Positions 6,973-14,952 of a DNA stretch of 17,669 nt are shown in pieces (the stretch's first letter is position 1; every line of letters begins with the position of its first letter). The notes under the pieces are model-generated. The model had not been told where the DNA came from and did no database searches. It saw only the letters and a program-made list of their open reading frames with translations. The DNA comes from Deltaproteobacteria bacterium. GTDB lineage: Bacteria > Desulfobacterota > Desulfobacteria > Desulfobacterales > B30-G6. Position numbers and translations under genes: made by a program. The stretch spans positions 1-17,669 of the forward strand of contig JAFDAT010000076.1 of assembly GCA_019313725.1 (NCBI GenBank). The letters are read 5' to 3'.

Positions 6973-8382
6973 CTATAGTGTTTCAATAAATTTTCTCAAT
7001 TCTCTATCTGCACCTTCAGGCAGTTCGGGGGCTTCATAGGCGGCAAGTATTTCCTTAAACATTTGGTTGGCCGATTGCATGCACAGGGGAGACCCTTTCG
7101 CCTGCCAGTCGTCAAAGCTGTCACGATCGGATAATGAGGGCAGATAAAACTCACTTCTGAAATGTTTTAATGTATGGTCCTTATCCAAAAAGTGTCCGCC
7201 CGGGCCTGTTTCTTTTATGACGGCCAAACCCAGGGTGTCCTCATTGACTTCATATCCTTTTTTAATTTTTTTCACCATTCCACAGATTTCATCATCGATG
7301 ATGAATTTTTCGTAGGACATACAGTTGTAAGATTCAAAAATACCGGCCGTATGGAGCACAAAATTGATGCCACTTACTTGGGCCATTAATAAGCTCATCA
7401 TCGATTCGTAGGCAGCCTGCGCATCCGGGGCCTTGGCATCGCTGACGGCGCCGCCGCCTCGGGAAGGCAGATTGTAGTAACGTGCCATCTGGGCTGTTGC
7501 GGCAGTATTGATGGCCATTTCAGGAGAACCGATACTTAGCGCGCCGGAGCGCATTTCGGCATTGGAAGAAGAACCCGAAAAAACAACGGGCGTTCCTTCC
7601 CGCACCAGTTGCGTTAAAACGATTCCCGCTAAAATTTCTGCATTTTGAAGCGCCAGGGTGCCCGCCATTGTGGCAGGAGACGTTGCACCGGCAATAGCCA
7701 GCGTCGAGATGAGCTGAGGTTGTCCCGCCCGGGCATATTCCATAATGGCTCCCAGCATACGATCATCGTAAGAAAGCGGCGTCAAGGAGCCCAGAATGCT
7801 GATCATGCGTGGTTTTTGGGCCAGTTCCCGTTCATTACCGAATAATATTGATGCCATGCGGACACTGTCCCTGGCGCATTTATCCCCCATGGCGCTGCCC
7901 ATAATGGGCTTGTCCGAGTATTTCAGGGCAGTGTAAATCATTTCAGCATGGCGACGTTCAGCAGGAACGTCCGTGGGCTCGATTACCATACCGCTGCAGA
8001 TATCCTGAAATTGGCTGGCACCGGTTAATTTAACAAAGTTTTGAAAATCCAGAAGCGTGCCTTCCCTTCTGCCCTTTTCCATATCGGTAACAAAGGGCGC
8101 ACCATATCCGGGGACAAAAGCAATGTTGTCGCCGCCGATAACAACATCGTTATCCGGATTACGAGCGTAAATTGTAAACTGTGCGGGTGCTTTTTTTATC
8201 TGGCTCTCCACCAGTTGCGGCGATAAATATACGCGTTCACCTTCAACTCTGGCACCACCCTTGCTTAATACTTCCAATGCCGGCGGGTAGCGAAATTCTA
8301 TTCCGACTTGTTCTAACATATTTAAAGAGGCTTCGTGTATCTGCTCGACCTGATGGTGTGTCAGAAATTCATACAATTGCAT
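6973..8382 (-). CDS. MttB-family (non-pyrrolysine) methyltransferase, copy 1
   Basis: A 469-residue TIM-barrel protein of the trimethylamine methyltransferase family COG5598. Family segments include LTPLSYDDRMLGAIMEYA (200-217), EILAGIVLTQL (249-259), LPSRGGGAVSDAKAPDAQA (305-323) and ESYNCMSYEKFIIDDE (350-365). There is no in-frame TAG, so it belongs to the pyrrolysine-free branch. Characterised members of that branch (MtgB, MtpB, MtcB) move a methyl group from glycine betaine, proline betaine or carnitine to a corrinoid protein. The neighbouring PutA makes a proline-type betaine an attractive but unproven substrate. The ATG has a strong upstream AAGGAAGG about 7 nt away, and the gene overlaps the end of the regulator gene by 14 bp, which implies co-transcription. 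No corrinoid protein is encoded in the window. Confidence 0.88.
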   Translation of the reverse strand: MQLYEFLTHHQVEQIHEASLNMLEQVGIEFRYPPALEVLSKGGARVEGERVYLSPQLVESQIKKAPAQFTIYARNPDNDVVIGGDNIAFVPGYGAPFVTDMEKGRREGTLLDFQNFVKLTGASQFQDICSGMVIEPTDVPAERRHAEMIYTALKYSDKPIMGSAMGDKCARDSVRMASILFGNERELAQKPRMISILGSLTPLSYDDRMLGAIMEYARAGQPQLISTLAIAGATSPATMAGTLALQNAEILAGIVLTQLVREGTPVVFSGSSSNAEMRSGALSIGSPEMAINTAATAQMARYYNLPSRGGGAVSDAKAPDAQAAYESMMSLLMAQVSGINFVLHTAGIFESYNCMSYEKFIIDDEICGMVKKIKKGYEVNEDTLGLAVIKETGPGGHFLDKDHTLKHFRSEFYLPSLSDRDSFDDWQAKGSPLCMQSANQMFKEILAAYEAPELPEGADRELRKFIETL

Positions 8383-9130
8383 TTTGTTTGCCTTCCTTTA
8401 AAATAGAATTCTTGGTGTGAATAGATGTTTCATTCGATAGCACACGATTGAGCTCAATTTCCACCAGGCTCAAATGCGCCTGCATATACCTGGTGGCGTT
8501 CTGCCCCTCTCCTTTTTTGAGGCTGGCGACAATCTGTTCGGCTGTCTGAATCGCCTGTTCGGGCGGGCACAGTTGATCGGGAATAAATTTATCATATTGA
8601 TCATGCGCTTTTTCAACAATCAGGCGCATGATTTCACAAATCATTTTATTGTGCGTGGCATCAGCAATGGCCATGTGAAAGTTGAAATCAGGAGTATAAA
8701 ACTTTTTGATATCTTGCCGGCACGCTTTCATCTGATCGAGTGCCTGGATGATTCGATCCATGTCTTCGGTGCTGGCCCTTGTTGCGGCTAACCCGACCGC
8801 GTTGCACTCGATAATCTTTCTTAGCTCCATCAGGTCGAAAATATTATCCACGACCATGACATTCTGCAGGTTTGCATAGGACAATGTGCGGTCGGCGACA
8901 TCGTTTCTAACAAAGGTCCCTTTGCCCTGGGAGGCTTCCAGATATCCCATGAGAACCAGACCTTTTACGGCTTCCCGAATGGAAGACCTTCCCACGCCAA
9001 GCATCTGGCTCATCTCGCGCTCGGTGGGGAGTTTATCCCCCGGTTTGAGATCGCCTGATTTCAGGTTTTTCAAAATTTCTTCGATGACCATTTCAGAGGT
9101 CAGATTTTTTTTTATTTTTTGAACTTTCAT
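8369..9130 (-). CDS. GntR-family transcriptional regulator, FadR subfamily (FCD domain)
   Basis: A 253-residue DNA-binding regulator. Residues 13-75 form the winged helix-turn-helix (KPGDKLPTEREMSQMLGVGR, then SSIREAVKGLVLMGYLEASQGKG in two parts). Residues 95-232 form the helical FCD ligand-binding domain. D148 and H152 (DFNFH) and H219 (MQAHL) fit the usual metal-site positions. Another His often found in FCD proteins appears to be Q199 here. Such proteins usually repress catabolic operons until a small carboxylate or amino acid binds. The gene starts 18 bp after putA (AGGAG upstream) and overlaps the methyltransferase gene by 14 bp. It is therefore embedded in the operon and probably controls it, perhaps by feedback. 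Confidence 0.93.
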   Translation of the reverse strand: MKVQKIKKNLTSEMVIEEILKNLKSGDLKPGDKLPTEREMSQMLGVGRSSIREAVKGLVLMGYLEASQGKGTFVRNDVADRTLSYANLQNVMVVDNIFDLMELRKIIECNAVGLAATRASTEDMDRIIQALDQMKACRQDIKKFYTPDFNFHMAIADATHNKMICEIMRLIVEKAHDQYDKFIPDQLCPPEQAIQTAEQIVASLKKGEGQNATRYMQAHLSLVEIELNRVLSNETSIHTKNSILKEGKQNAIV

Positions 9131-9148
9131 CGAATGATCCTGCTCCTA

Positions 9149-12133
9149 TTACATGGGGGCAAATCCGCTGCGAAACGTATTTTCAACGATGGTCCTGGAA
9201 AACATGAATTGAGGCAGATAATCGGGCCCCATGGCCTTGGAGCCAACACCGGACATTTTATGCCCCCCAAAGGGATGGCGTTGCACCAGGGCTCCGGTAA
9301 TGGCCCTGTTGATATAGAGATTGCCCACCTGGAAATCTCTGCAGGCCTTTTCGATATTGGCAGGACTGCGCGAAAAAACACCACCGGTCAAAGCATATTT
9401 TGTATCGTTTGCCACAGCCAGGGCTTCATCAAAATCGTTTACCTTGATCACACAGATCACCGGGCCAAAAATCTCTTCCTGAGCCAGTTTGCTTTCCGGC
9501 TTGATGTCCACAAAGACCGTTGCCGGGACAAAATGTCCTGGTGACGGGTCTGTCTGATGTTCCACCAGCACGGTGCCTTCGCTTTTGCCTATTTCAATAT
9601 ATTGCCTGATTTTTTCCCGGGCGGCGGCATTGATCACGGCACCCATGTCCGTTCGCGGGTCCCGGCTGGGACCGGTAATAAGTGTTTCCACGGCATTTTT
9701 TAAACGCATTACCAGCTTATCGTAATTTTCTTCCAAAACGATCAGGCGTGAGCAGGCCGAGCACTTCTGTCCCTGGTAGCTGAAAGCCGATTGGACAATG
9801 TGGCCGATAGCTTCATCCAGGTCGGCGTCGGCGTCCACGATGATGGCGTTTTTACCTCCCATTTCTGCAATCACGTTTTTTACATGAACCGCACCTTCAG
9901 GTGTTTTGCCGGCAGCGGCAATAATTTTGAGCCCTGTTTCCATGCTGCCGGTAAAAGCGATGAGGGCCACATCCGGATGCGTGGTCAACAAATTGCCCAC
10001 TTCATTCCCGGCCCCGGGCAAAAAGTTAAAAACACCTCGCGGCAGGCCGGCATCTTCAAAAAGGCTGTAAACCACCGATCCAATCACGGGACACAGGGAT
10101 GATGGTTTGTAGACCACTGTGTTTCCGGTAACCGTTGCCGCGGCAGACATACCCACGGAAATAGCCAGCGGAAAATTCCAGGGAGCAATAACAGCGCATA
10201 CGCCTCTTGATGTATAGATGCGGTTGCTTTTTTCTCCAGGAAAGTTGGCATTACTTTTCGGGCTACCCAAACGGATCATCTCACGACCATAATATTCCAA
10301 AAAATCGCCGGCCGCATCTACTTCCGCATGCGCTTCGTTCCAGGTTTTTCCACTTTCGTACACCAGCAAGGCAGCCAGCTCATAGCGCTTTTTTCCGATT
10401 ATGGACGCTGCCTTGAACAAGTACTCGCTGCGTTCGGCTGCCGGCTTGCGGCTCCATCCCGGCCGAGCTGCCTTGGCGGTTGAGATCGCCTTTTCAGCTT
10501 CGGTGGCACCTCCGGAAGCCACGATGCCAACGACTTCATCGGGATCGTTGGGATTGGTGGAATAAATCTCCTTTTCGTTTGTGACGGTTTTACCGTCTAT
10601 ATTAAGCGGAACCTTAATGGGAAACTGTTGTTTTACGCTCCCGAGGGCTTCTGAAAATGCATGCCGGTTCTCAGCTGTCCATTCCAGGGATGCTTGGTTA
10701 TGAAAAGGCCCCTTGTCACCATATTGCGGGGCTTGCTCAGTGGGAACCTTCGGCTGCGGTTCTGATTTTATCTGGTCTGCCGGGTTTTGAAGCATTTTTT
10801 CTTTGGAAGCATTGTCCGCAAAACTCTGGCGCAGGAAAGACTCGTTGGACGTGTTTTCCAGCAGCCGACGGACCAGATAAGCCATACCCGGCACAATCTC
10901 ACCAACAGGTGCGTATAACCTGAGTTGCATACCCTTTTTTATCCAGGCCGATCTTAAATTCTCGGCCATGCCGTGCAGCATCTGAAATTCCAGACGCTCT
11001 TTCGGTACGCTCAGTTCCTTGGCGGTCTCCAGCACGTAAGCCACACTGCGAATGTTGTGGGAAGCACATTTCAGCATGGTGTGGCGGTGGTTTTGCAGAA
11101 TCAGGCGTGCACAATTTTCGAAACCGGCATCGGTTGCACACTTGTCGGTGAATACTGGAACAGGGTAGTTATACTGGCTTGCCAGCACCACCTCTTCATC
11201 CCAGAATGCGCCCTTGACAAGCCGGATACCGAAATTCTGTTTCTGCTCCTTGGCCCAGACCAGCAAATCGTTCAGTAGGGGAACACTGTCTTTGAGATAC
11301 GCCTGATAGGCAATGCCCTTGTGCGGATAATCGCGAAATTCCGGTTCTGCATTGATGCTTTTAAATACAGCCAGGGTGAACTCTCGCCCGGGCAGGTGTT
11401 CCATGTCCATCATGGCGTAGGCGTTCACATCCATCACCTTGCGGTAAATCGGGCGCAGCTTTTCTTTGGCCATGTCAACGCTATAGTCAAACGCGCAGGC
11501 CTTGGACTGATATTGGGAAAACAGACAGGATGCCATCAGGGATATGTTGGCTTTGGGCGTGAAGCCCCAATCCAGGTCGCCTGACCCGCCGCCCAGCGCT
11601 GGCCACTTCTTCTGGATCTCATGTAGTTCATCGATCAACACCATCTGCTGGGCTATGAAATCCGCCTCATCTTTTTTGGAAATAACCGCTTCCTTGAGAA
11701 TTTTCACCGTCCAGGCAACGCCCTGGTCTCTGAGCTTTTTCATGACCTTGGCGGATTCATTTAAATTCGACCCGGTAATGAACTGTTTACCCATGGCGTT
11801 AATGTTTTTGGTTATACTTTTAGCCGCTATTTTGGCCACCATGGAATCGGGCTTGACCAGCTTGAGTCCCCACTGCATGGATTTTGGAAAATCCTGGCCG
11901 GGCCGGCAGAAGTATTCCTGTACATGTTTGGCTACGGATTCAGGTCGTGTCAGATAGGGGAAAACATCCACAAAACGAAACATTTCCTGTTTAAATGCTT
12001 CATTTTTCATGGACCAATCCATGATTTTGCCGGTCCAGAAATCTTTTTTAAAGAGGGATGGTTGATCCCCTTCCGCTAACTGGTAAAGATGTAATCCGGT
12101 TTCCCTGACCTTGTCGTCAAAATTGGAAGCCAT
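9149..12133 (-). CDS. putA: Bifunctional proline dehydrogenase / L-glutamate gamma-semialdehyde dehydrogenase
   Basis: An FAD- and NAD-dependent enzyme that oxidises proline to pyrroline-5-carboxylate and then to glutamate. Residue numbers count from the ATG at 12148. The proline dehydrogenase barrel spans about 60-445 with MDMEHLPGREFTL, RLVKGAFWDEE (309-319), EFQMLHGMA (387-395) and LRLYAPVGEIVPGMAYLVRR (409-428). The aldehyde dehydrogenase part spans about 500-985, with APWNFP (655-660), FTGSMETG, E762 (AEMGGKN), catalytic C796 (GQKCSACSR) and EEIFGP. It lacks the N-terminal ribbon-helix-helix of E. coli PutA, so it is a short non-regulatory type. I prefer the ATG at 12133: GGAG (12143-12146) precedes it by 9 nt, whereas the ATG at 12148 has no ribosome binding site. 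That gives 994 residues. It heads the operon with the regulator and methyltransferase. Confidence 0.95.
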   Translation of the reverse strand: MASNFDDKVRETGLHLYQLAEGDQPSLFKKDFWTGKIMDWSMKNEAFKQEMFRFVDVFPYLTRPESVAKHVQEYFCRPGQDFPKSMQWGLKLVKPDSMVAKIAAKSITKNINAMGKQFITGSNLNESAKVMKKLRDQGVAWTVKILKEAVISKKDEADFIAQQMVLIDELHEIQKKWPALGGGSGDLDWGFTPKANISLMASCLFSQYQSKACAFDYSVDMAKEKLRPIYRKVMDVNAYAMMDMEHLPGREFTLAVFKSINAEPEFRDYPHKGIAYQAYLKDSVPLLNDLLVWAKEQKQNFGIRLVKGAFWDEEVVLASQYNYPVPVFTDKCATDAGFENCARLILQNHRHTMLKCASHNIRSVAYVLETAKELSVPKERLEFQMLHGMAENLRSAWIKKGMQLRLYAPVGEIVPGMAYLVRRLLENTSNESFLRQSFADNASKEKMLQNPADQIKSEPQPKVPTEQAPQYGDKGPFHNQASLEWTAENRHAFSEALGSVKQQFPIKVPLNIDGKTVTNEKEIYSTNPNDPDEVVGIVASGGATEAEKAISTAKAARPGWSRKPAAERSEYLFKAASIIGKKRYELAALLVYESGKTWNEAHAEVDAAGDFLEYYGREMIRLGSPKSNANFPGEKSNRIYTSRGVCAVIAPWNFPLAISVGMSAAATVTGNTVVYKPSSLCPVIGSVVYSLFEDAGLPRGVFNFLPGAGNEVGNLLTTHPDVALIAFTGSMETGLKIIAAAGKTPEGAVHVKNVIAEMGGKNAIIVDADADLDEAIGHIVQSAFSYQGQKCSACSRLIVLEENYDKLVMRLKNAVETLITGPSRDPRTDMGAVINAAAREKIRQYIEIGKSEGTVLVEHQTDPSPGHFVPATVFVDIKPESKLAQEEIFGPVICVIKVNDFDEALAVANDTKYALTGGVFSRSPANIEKACRDFQVGNLYINRAITGALVQRHPFGGHKMSGVGSKAMGPDYLPQFMFSRTIVENTFRSGFAPM

Positions 12134-12142
12134 AGTTATTTT

Positions 12143-12146
12143 CTCC
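12143..12146 (-). promoter_or_regulatory. Ribosome binding site that decides the putA start
   Basis: On the minus strand GGAG lies 9 nt before the ATG ending at 12133. It falls just inside the codons of the longer frame (ATGGAG), so the upstream ATG at 12148 cannot use it and has no alternative. Confidence 0.6.
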
Positions 12147-12153
12147 ATTTGTA

Positions 12154-12177
12154 ATAACTAGTTATCGTAGTATTATA
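12154..12177 (-). promoter_or_regulatory. Candidate putA promoter -10 box with a 12 bp palindromic operator
   Basis: A perfect minus-strand TATAAT occupies 12172-12177. The perfect palindrome ATAACTAGTTAT occupies 12154-12165, exactly where transcription would begin, a classic repressor position. Related half-sites ATAACTAT flank it at 12132-12139 (minus strand) and 12223-12230 (plus strand). No good -35 hexamer is visible, so the promoter may need an activator or be weak. The sequence does not match the usual FadR-family TNGTxxxACNA core. Confidence 0.45.
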
Positions 12178-12237
12178 ATTACCGGTTCGCAAATTCATGT
12201 AATCGAAAATGAAAAAGCGAAAATAACTATAAACATT

Positions 12238-12272
12238 CACTTGTCCCCTCGGACCCTTGAATCCTCGGATCC
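12238..12272 (-). repeat. Dispersed intergenic repeat, copy B
   Basis: The minus strand reads GGATCCGAG, GATTCAAGG, GTCCGAGGG, GACAAGTG in 8-9 bp units. It matches the core of the repeat at 6443-6477 in 29 of 35 positions. It lies directly behind the stop of the TIM-barrel gene, within the spacer before putA. Confidence 0.6.
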
Positions 12273-12277
12273 TGTTG

Positions 12278-13153
12278 CTAAATCCCCAATACATCCCGGC
12301 AGTATCGAATGCTGCGTTCCACGGCTTCGCGTTCGCGACGACGGGCTTCCTCCGGTGGATCCGTTCCGGCGTCCCATTCCACCTCGATATTGATTCGCTC
12401 CATGGTAGATTGGGTTTTGATCAGGTCAAGTGCACGCTTCAGGTCAATGTCGCCGTCCCCGCAGGCCACACCGGTGAACCGGCAGCCGAACTGATCTCTT
12501 TCGATGCGATGGTCACAAAAATGATTGGTAAAAGAATACGGCACCAGGTTTTCAATAGCTTTCATCGGATCTTCCAGCACCATGACCGAATTGACCGTGT
12601 CCACACAGGCGCCCACGCTGGAATGCCCCACCTGGTCGATCAACCACAACACCTCCGAAGAAAGTGATTCCGTGTGGTTTTCTACAGCTATTCTTACGCC
12701 GGCCGTTTCAGCTATCGGTGCGGCAGCATGGAGCTGGTCTGCGATTTTTTCCAGCTGCTGCATGACCTCAGGATGATGGCCGCTGGCACACAAGGGGCGG
12801 GGCCGTCTGAGATCAAGGCTGACTTTGGCGACGTCGGCGCCAAGCGCATTTGCGATCGTAATGGCTTCCTCAAAGGTGTTGTTCAAGCGGGTATCGAACT
12901 CTTCGTTCAATGAAAAATTGTATTCCAGATAAAGGCCCCGATCTTTTGCGTAGCGTGCAATCTTTTTGAGATTGTCTGAATCTGTGCTCTCACAGTCCAC
13001 CGCGGTGATATGCAATCCGTCCAACGCCAGGGCTTCGGCTTCATCCATCAGGGAATAGAGATCCATTACCCGCTGCCAGGTCAGTTCATAACCTCCCCAA
13101 TTCTGCCCCATGCCGTGCAAATGAAAACTATACGTGTGTAAACCCAGCAACAT
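12278..13153 (-). CDS. Sugar phosphate isomerase/epimerase-like TIM barrel protein (xylose isomerase-like, AP endonuclease 2 fold)
   Basis: A 291-residue protein with a perfect AGGAGGT ribosome binding site 7 nt before its ATG. It begins LLGLHTYSFHLHG, a typical first strand of this fold. Candidate metal ligands, in the expected order, are E158 (RIAVENH), D185 (GACVDTVNS), H211 (FTNHFCDH) and E257 or E259 (INIEVEW). Members isomerise or epimerise sugars and sugar acids, or act on inositols and related compounds, usually with a divalent metal. The sequence alone does not reveal the substrate. It is the first gene of the minus-strand group, 144 bp before putA, with a separate candidate promoter between them. 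It may be co-transcribed but need not share the pathway. Confidence 0.85.
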   Translation of the reverse strand: MLLGLHTYSFHLHGMGQNWGGYELTWQRVMDLYSLMDEAEALALDGLHITAVDCESTDSDNLKKIARYAKDRGLYLEYNFSLNEEFDTRLNNTFEEAITIANALGADVAKVSLDLRRPRPLCASGHHPEVMQQLEKIADQLHAAAPIAETAGVRIAVENHTESLSSEVLWLIDQVGHSSVGACVDTVNSVMVLEDPMKAIENLVPYSFTNHFCDHRIERDQFGCRFTGVACGDGDIDLKRALDLIKTQSTMERINIEVEWDAGTDPPEEARRREREAVERSIRYCRDVLGI

Positions 13154-13533
13154 GGCAATACCTCCTCATCAGGGTTGGTCTATTTTAATGGTTTCATTCA
13201 AAAAGGCTTGATAAGTCGCCGAATCGGAATGAGCGGTTTCGATAGCAAAAAACCGGCCAGTACGTAGGTAGACCATCCCGATGACATTCATGCATAAATG
13301 GCCACCATAAAAATTCACCTAAACCATCCATTTTGGCATGTCAATATGTTTTTCAGGTTGTCAGACCAATTTCCGTTTGGATCCTGGTACAATACAACTT
13401 TCAAGGGGTTTTAATGCTTGACAAAGAAAAAGCATTGCCTACATCATGGCTGGACAAATAAGCACCGATATTCTACTAAATATTATGTGCCTATCACCAA
13501 CAAAACCCTAGGGTTGCAGAAAAGGATCGAAGC
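13154..13533. other. Divergent intergenic control region
   Basis: This 380 bp region separates the minus-strand TIM-barrel group from the plus-strand methyltransferase/transporter pair, so promoters for both directions should lie here. On the + strand I see a good -35 and an inverted repeat (listed separately). For the - strand only a weak TAAAAT (13182-13187) is visible, without a matching -35. No gene, RNA or repeat copy is recognised in the rest. Confidence 0.6.
13413..13447 (+). promoter_or_regulatory. Candidate promoter of methyltransferase copy 2 with overlapping operator
   Basis: A perfect TTGACA lies at 13418-13423. A weak -10, CATCAT (4 of 6), lies at 13442-13447 with an 18 bp spacer. 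The inverted repeat AATGCTT-N10-AAGCATT (13413-13436, 24 bp) covers the -35, so a bound repressor would block polymerase. The leader to the ATG at 13534 would be about 80 nt. Confidence 0.45.
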
Positions 13534-14952
13534 ATGAAACTTCATTTAACCATTGCCGAGGAACAGGATCTGTTGCCTATTCATGAAGCATCTATAACAA
13601 TCCTGAGTGAAACCGGATGCGTATTCCATAGCGAAAAGGCACGTGACACACTCAAAAAGCATGGCGCAAAAGTAACAGGAAAAACCGTTTATTTCCCTGA
13701 AAATCTCGTAAGAACGGCAATGGCAACGGTTCCCAGTACATTTCAATGGCGGGCCAGGAACGCGACATTTTCGACCATCATCGGAAAGGGTGGATTCCGG
13801 CTCGCACCCAATGCGGGTAATATTTATGTGCAGGACCTGGACAACGGGCGCAGACTCGCCCAACTGGACGATGTTCGCCAGATCCAGTCTATTCACCAGA
13901 TGAGTGACGTCGTCGACTTTGTAGGCAACAACCCCTGCGACCCGAGCGACATCGATCCATCCAAAAGGCATCTGTCTGTGACCTATGAAACCCTCAAGCA
14001 TACCGACAAACCCCTGGTAAGTTATTTTGCACCCTACAATGAACAGCCTGAGGAAACGCTGCAAATGGTGGCCTTGGCATTCGGTGAAGACGATGTGTTG
14101 AAAAACCACCACGTCGTCGGAACCAGTCTGGCTACAACCAGTCCGCTTTCCTATTCCGCGGATGTTTTGAGGGTGATGACGGCATTTGCCGAACACAATC
14201 AGCCGGTCATGATCACGACAGCCGCCATGGGGGGCATCAGCGGGCCTCTGGATTTGATGGGCATCGCCCTTCAACAGAATACGGAACTGCTGGCCGGGAC
14301 AGTCTATATCCAGCTTGTCAATCCCGGGAATCCCGTCGTGTGGACTCCCTCTTCAACCGTAGCCTGGCTGAAAACGGCAAACTACAGTACCGGCACGCCT
14401 GAAGCCATGCTGCCGAATATTCTGGTGCTGCAGATGGCTAAGGATCTTTATAAAATTCCCACGCGAAGCATGGCAGGGTTAACCGATTCGAAAACTGTGG
14501 ATTGTCAGGCGGGTTATGAAACCATGCAGAACCTGATGCTGGCCATGCTGGGAGGAGCACAGATCATCTATGAAGCATTGGGGGTCCTGGACAATATTCT
14601 GACCACGTCATATGAAAAAATCGTCATCGATGAGGAACTGTATAAACGCAATGCACGTATTCACATGGGCATGGATTCATCCGATTTGGCGTTGCCGCTG
14701 AAGTTGATTCAAGAGACCGGCGGCGGTGGGGAATATTTAACCCACGCACACACCCTGAGCAATTTTCGATCGATGTGGAGCCCCACCGTATCCAATTGGG
14801 ACAACTATAGTGAATGGGAAAATAGCGGATTTGAGGATGCGGCCATTAAGGCCAACAAAGTGTGGAAAGAGCGCCTGCTGAACGCTCCGGAAACATTTTT
14901 GGTTCCCGAGGTAGACAAAGATCTTACAGCTTTCATCGAATCGCACAAATAA
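13534..14952 (+). CDS. MttB-family (non-pyrrolysine) methyltransferase, copy 2
   Basis: A 472-residue relative of the methyltransferase at 6973-8382, aligning over its whole length but clearly diverged. Shared segments are TTSPLSYSADVL (201-212), ELLAGTVYIQL (251-261), IPTRSMAGLTDSKTVDCQAG (308-327) and TTSYEKIVIDEELY (357-370). It has no in-frame TAG, so it is pyrrolysine-free. Compared with copy 1, RGGGAVSDAKAPDAQA becomes RSMAGLTDSKTVDCQA. This is the region around the presumed active site, so substrates probably differ. AAAGGA lies about 8 nt before the ATG. The next gene, an MFS transporter, follows without a gap, suggesting that the transporter imports this enzyme's substrate. The family is certain; the substrate (a quaternary or tertiary amine by analogy) is inferred. 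Confidence 0.87.
   Translation: MKLHLTIAEEQDLLPIHEASITILSETGCVFHSEKARDTLKKHGAKVTGKTVYFPENLVRTAMATVPSTFQWRARNATFSTIIGKGGFRLAPNAGNIYVQDLDNGRRLAQLDDVRQIQSIHQMSDVVDFVGNNPCDPSDIDPSKRHLSVTYETLKHTDKPLVSYFAPYNEQPEETLQMVALAFGEDDVLKNHHVVGTSLATTSPLSYSADVLRVMTAFAEHNQPVMITTAAMGGISGPLDLMGIALQQNTELLAGTVYIQLVNPGNPVVWTPSSTVAWLKTANYSTGTPEAMLPNILVLQMAKDLYKIPTRSMAGLTDSKTVDCQAGYETMQNLMLAMLGGAQIIYEALGVLDNILTTSYEKIVIDEELYKRNARIHMGMDSSDLALPLKLIQETGGGGEYLTHAHTLSNFRSMWSPTVSNWDNYSEWENSGFEDAAIKANKVWKERLLNAPETFLVPEVDKDLTAFIESHK

Noticed and set aside
13546..14274. 242-codon open frame on - inside methyltransferase copy 2
   Set aside because: It is antisense to a conserved family gene and rich in Cys/His/Gly patterns typical of shadow frames. 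It shows no domain.
6973..14952. Pyrrolysine (read-through TAG) in the MttB-family genes
   Set aside because: Both genes are open from start to stop with no internal TAG, so they belong to the pyrrolysine-free branch.
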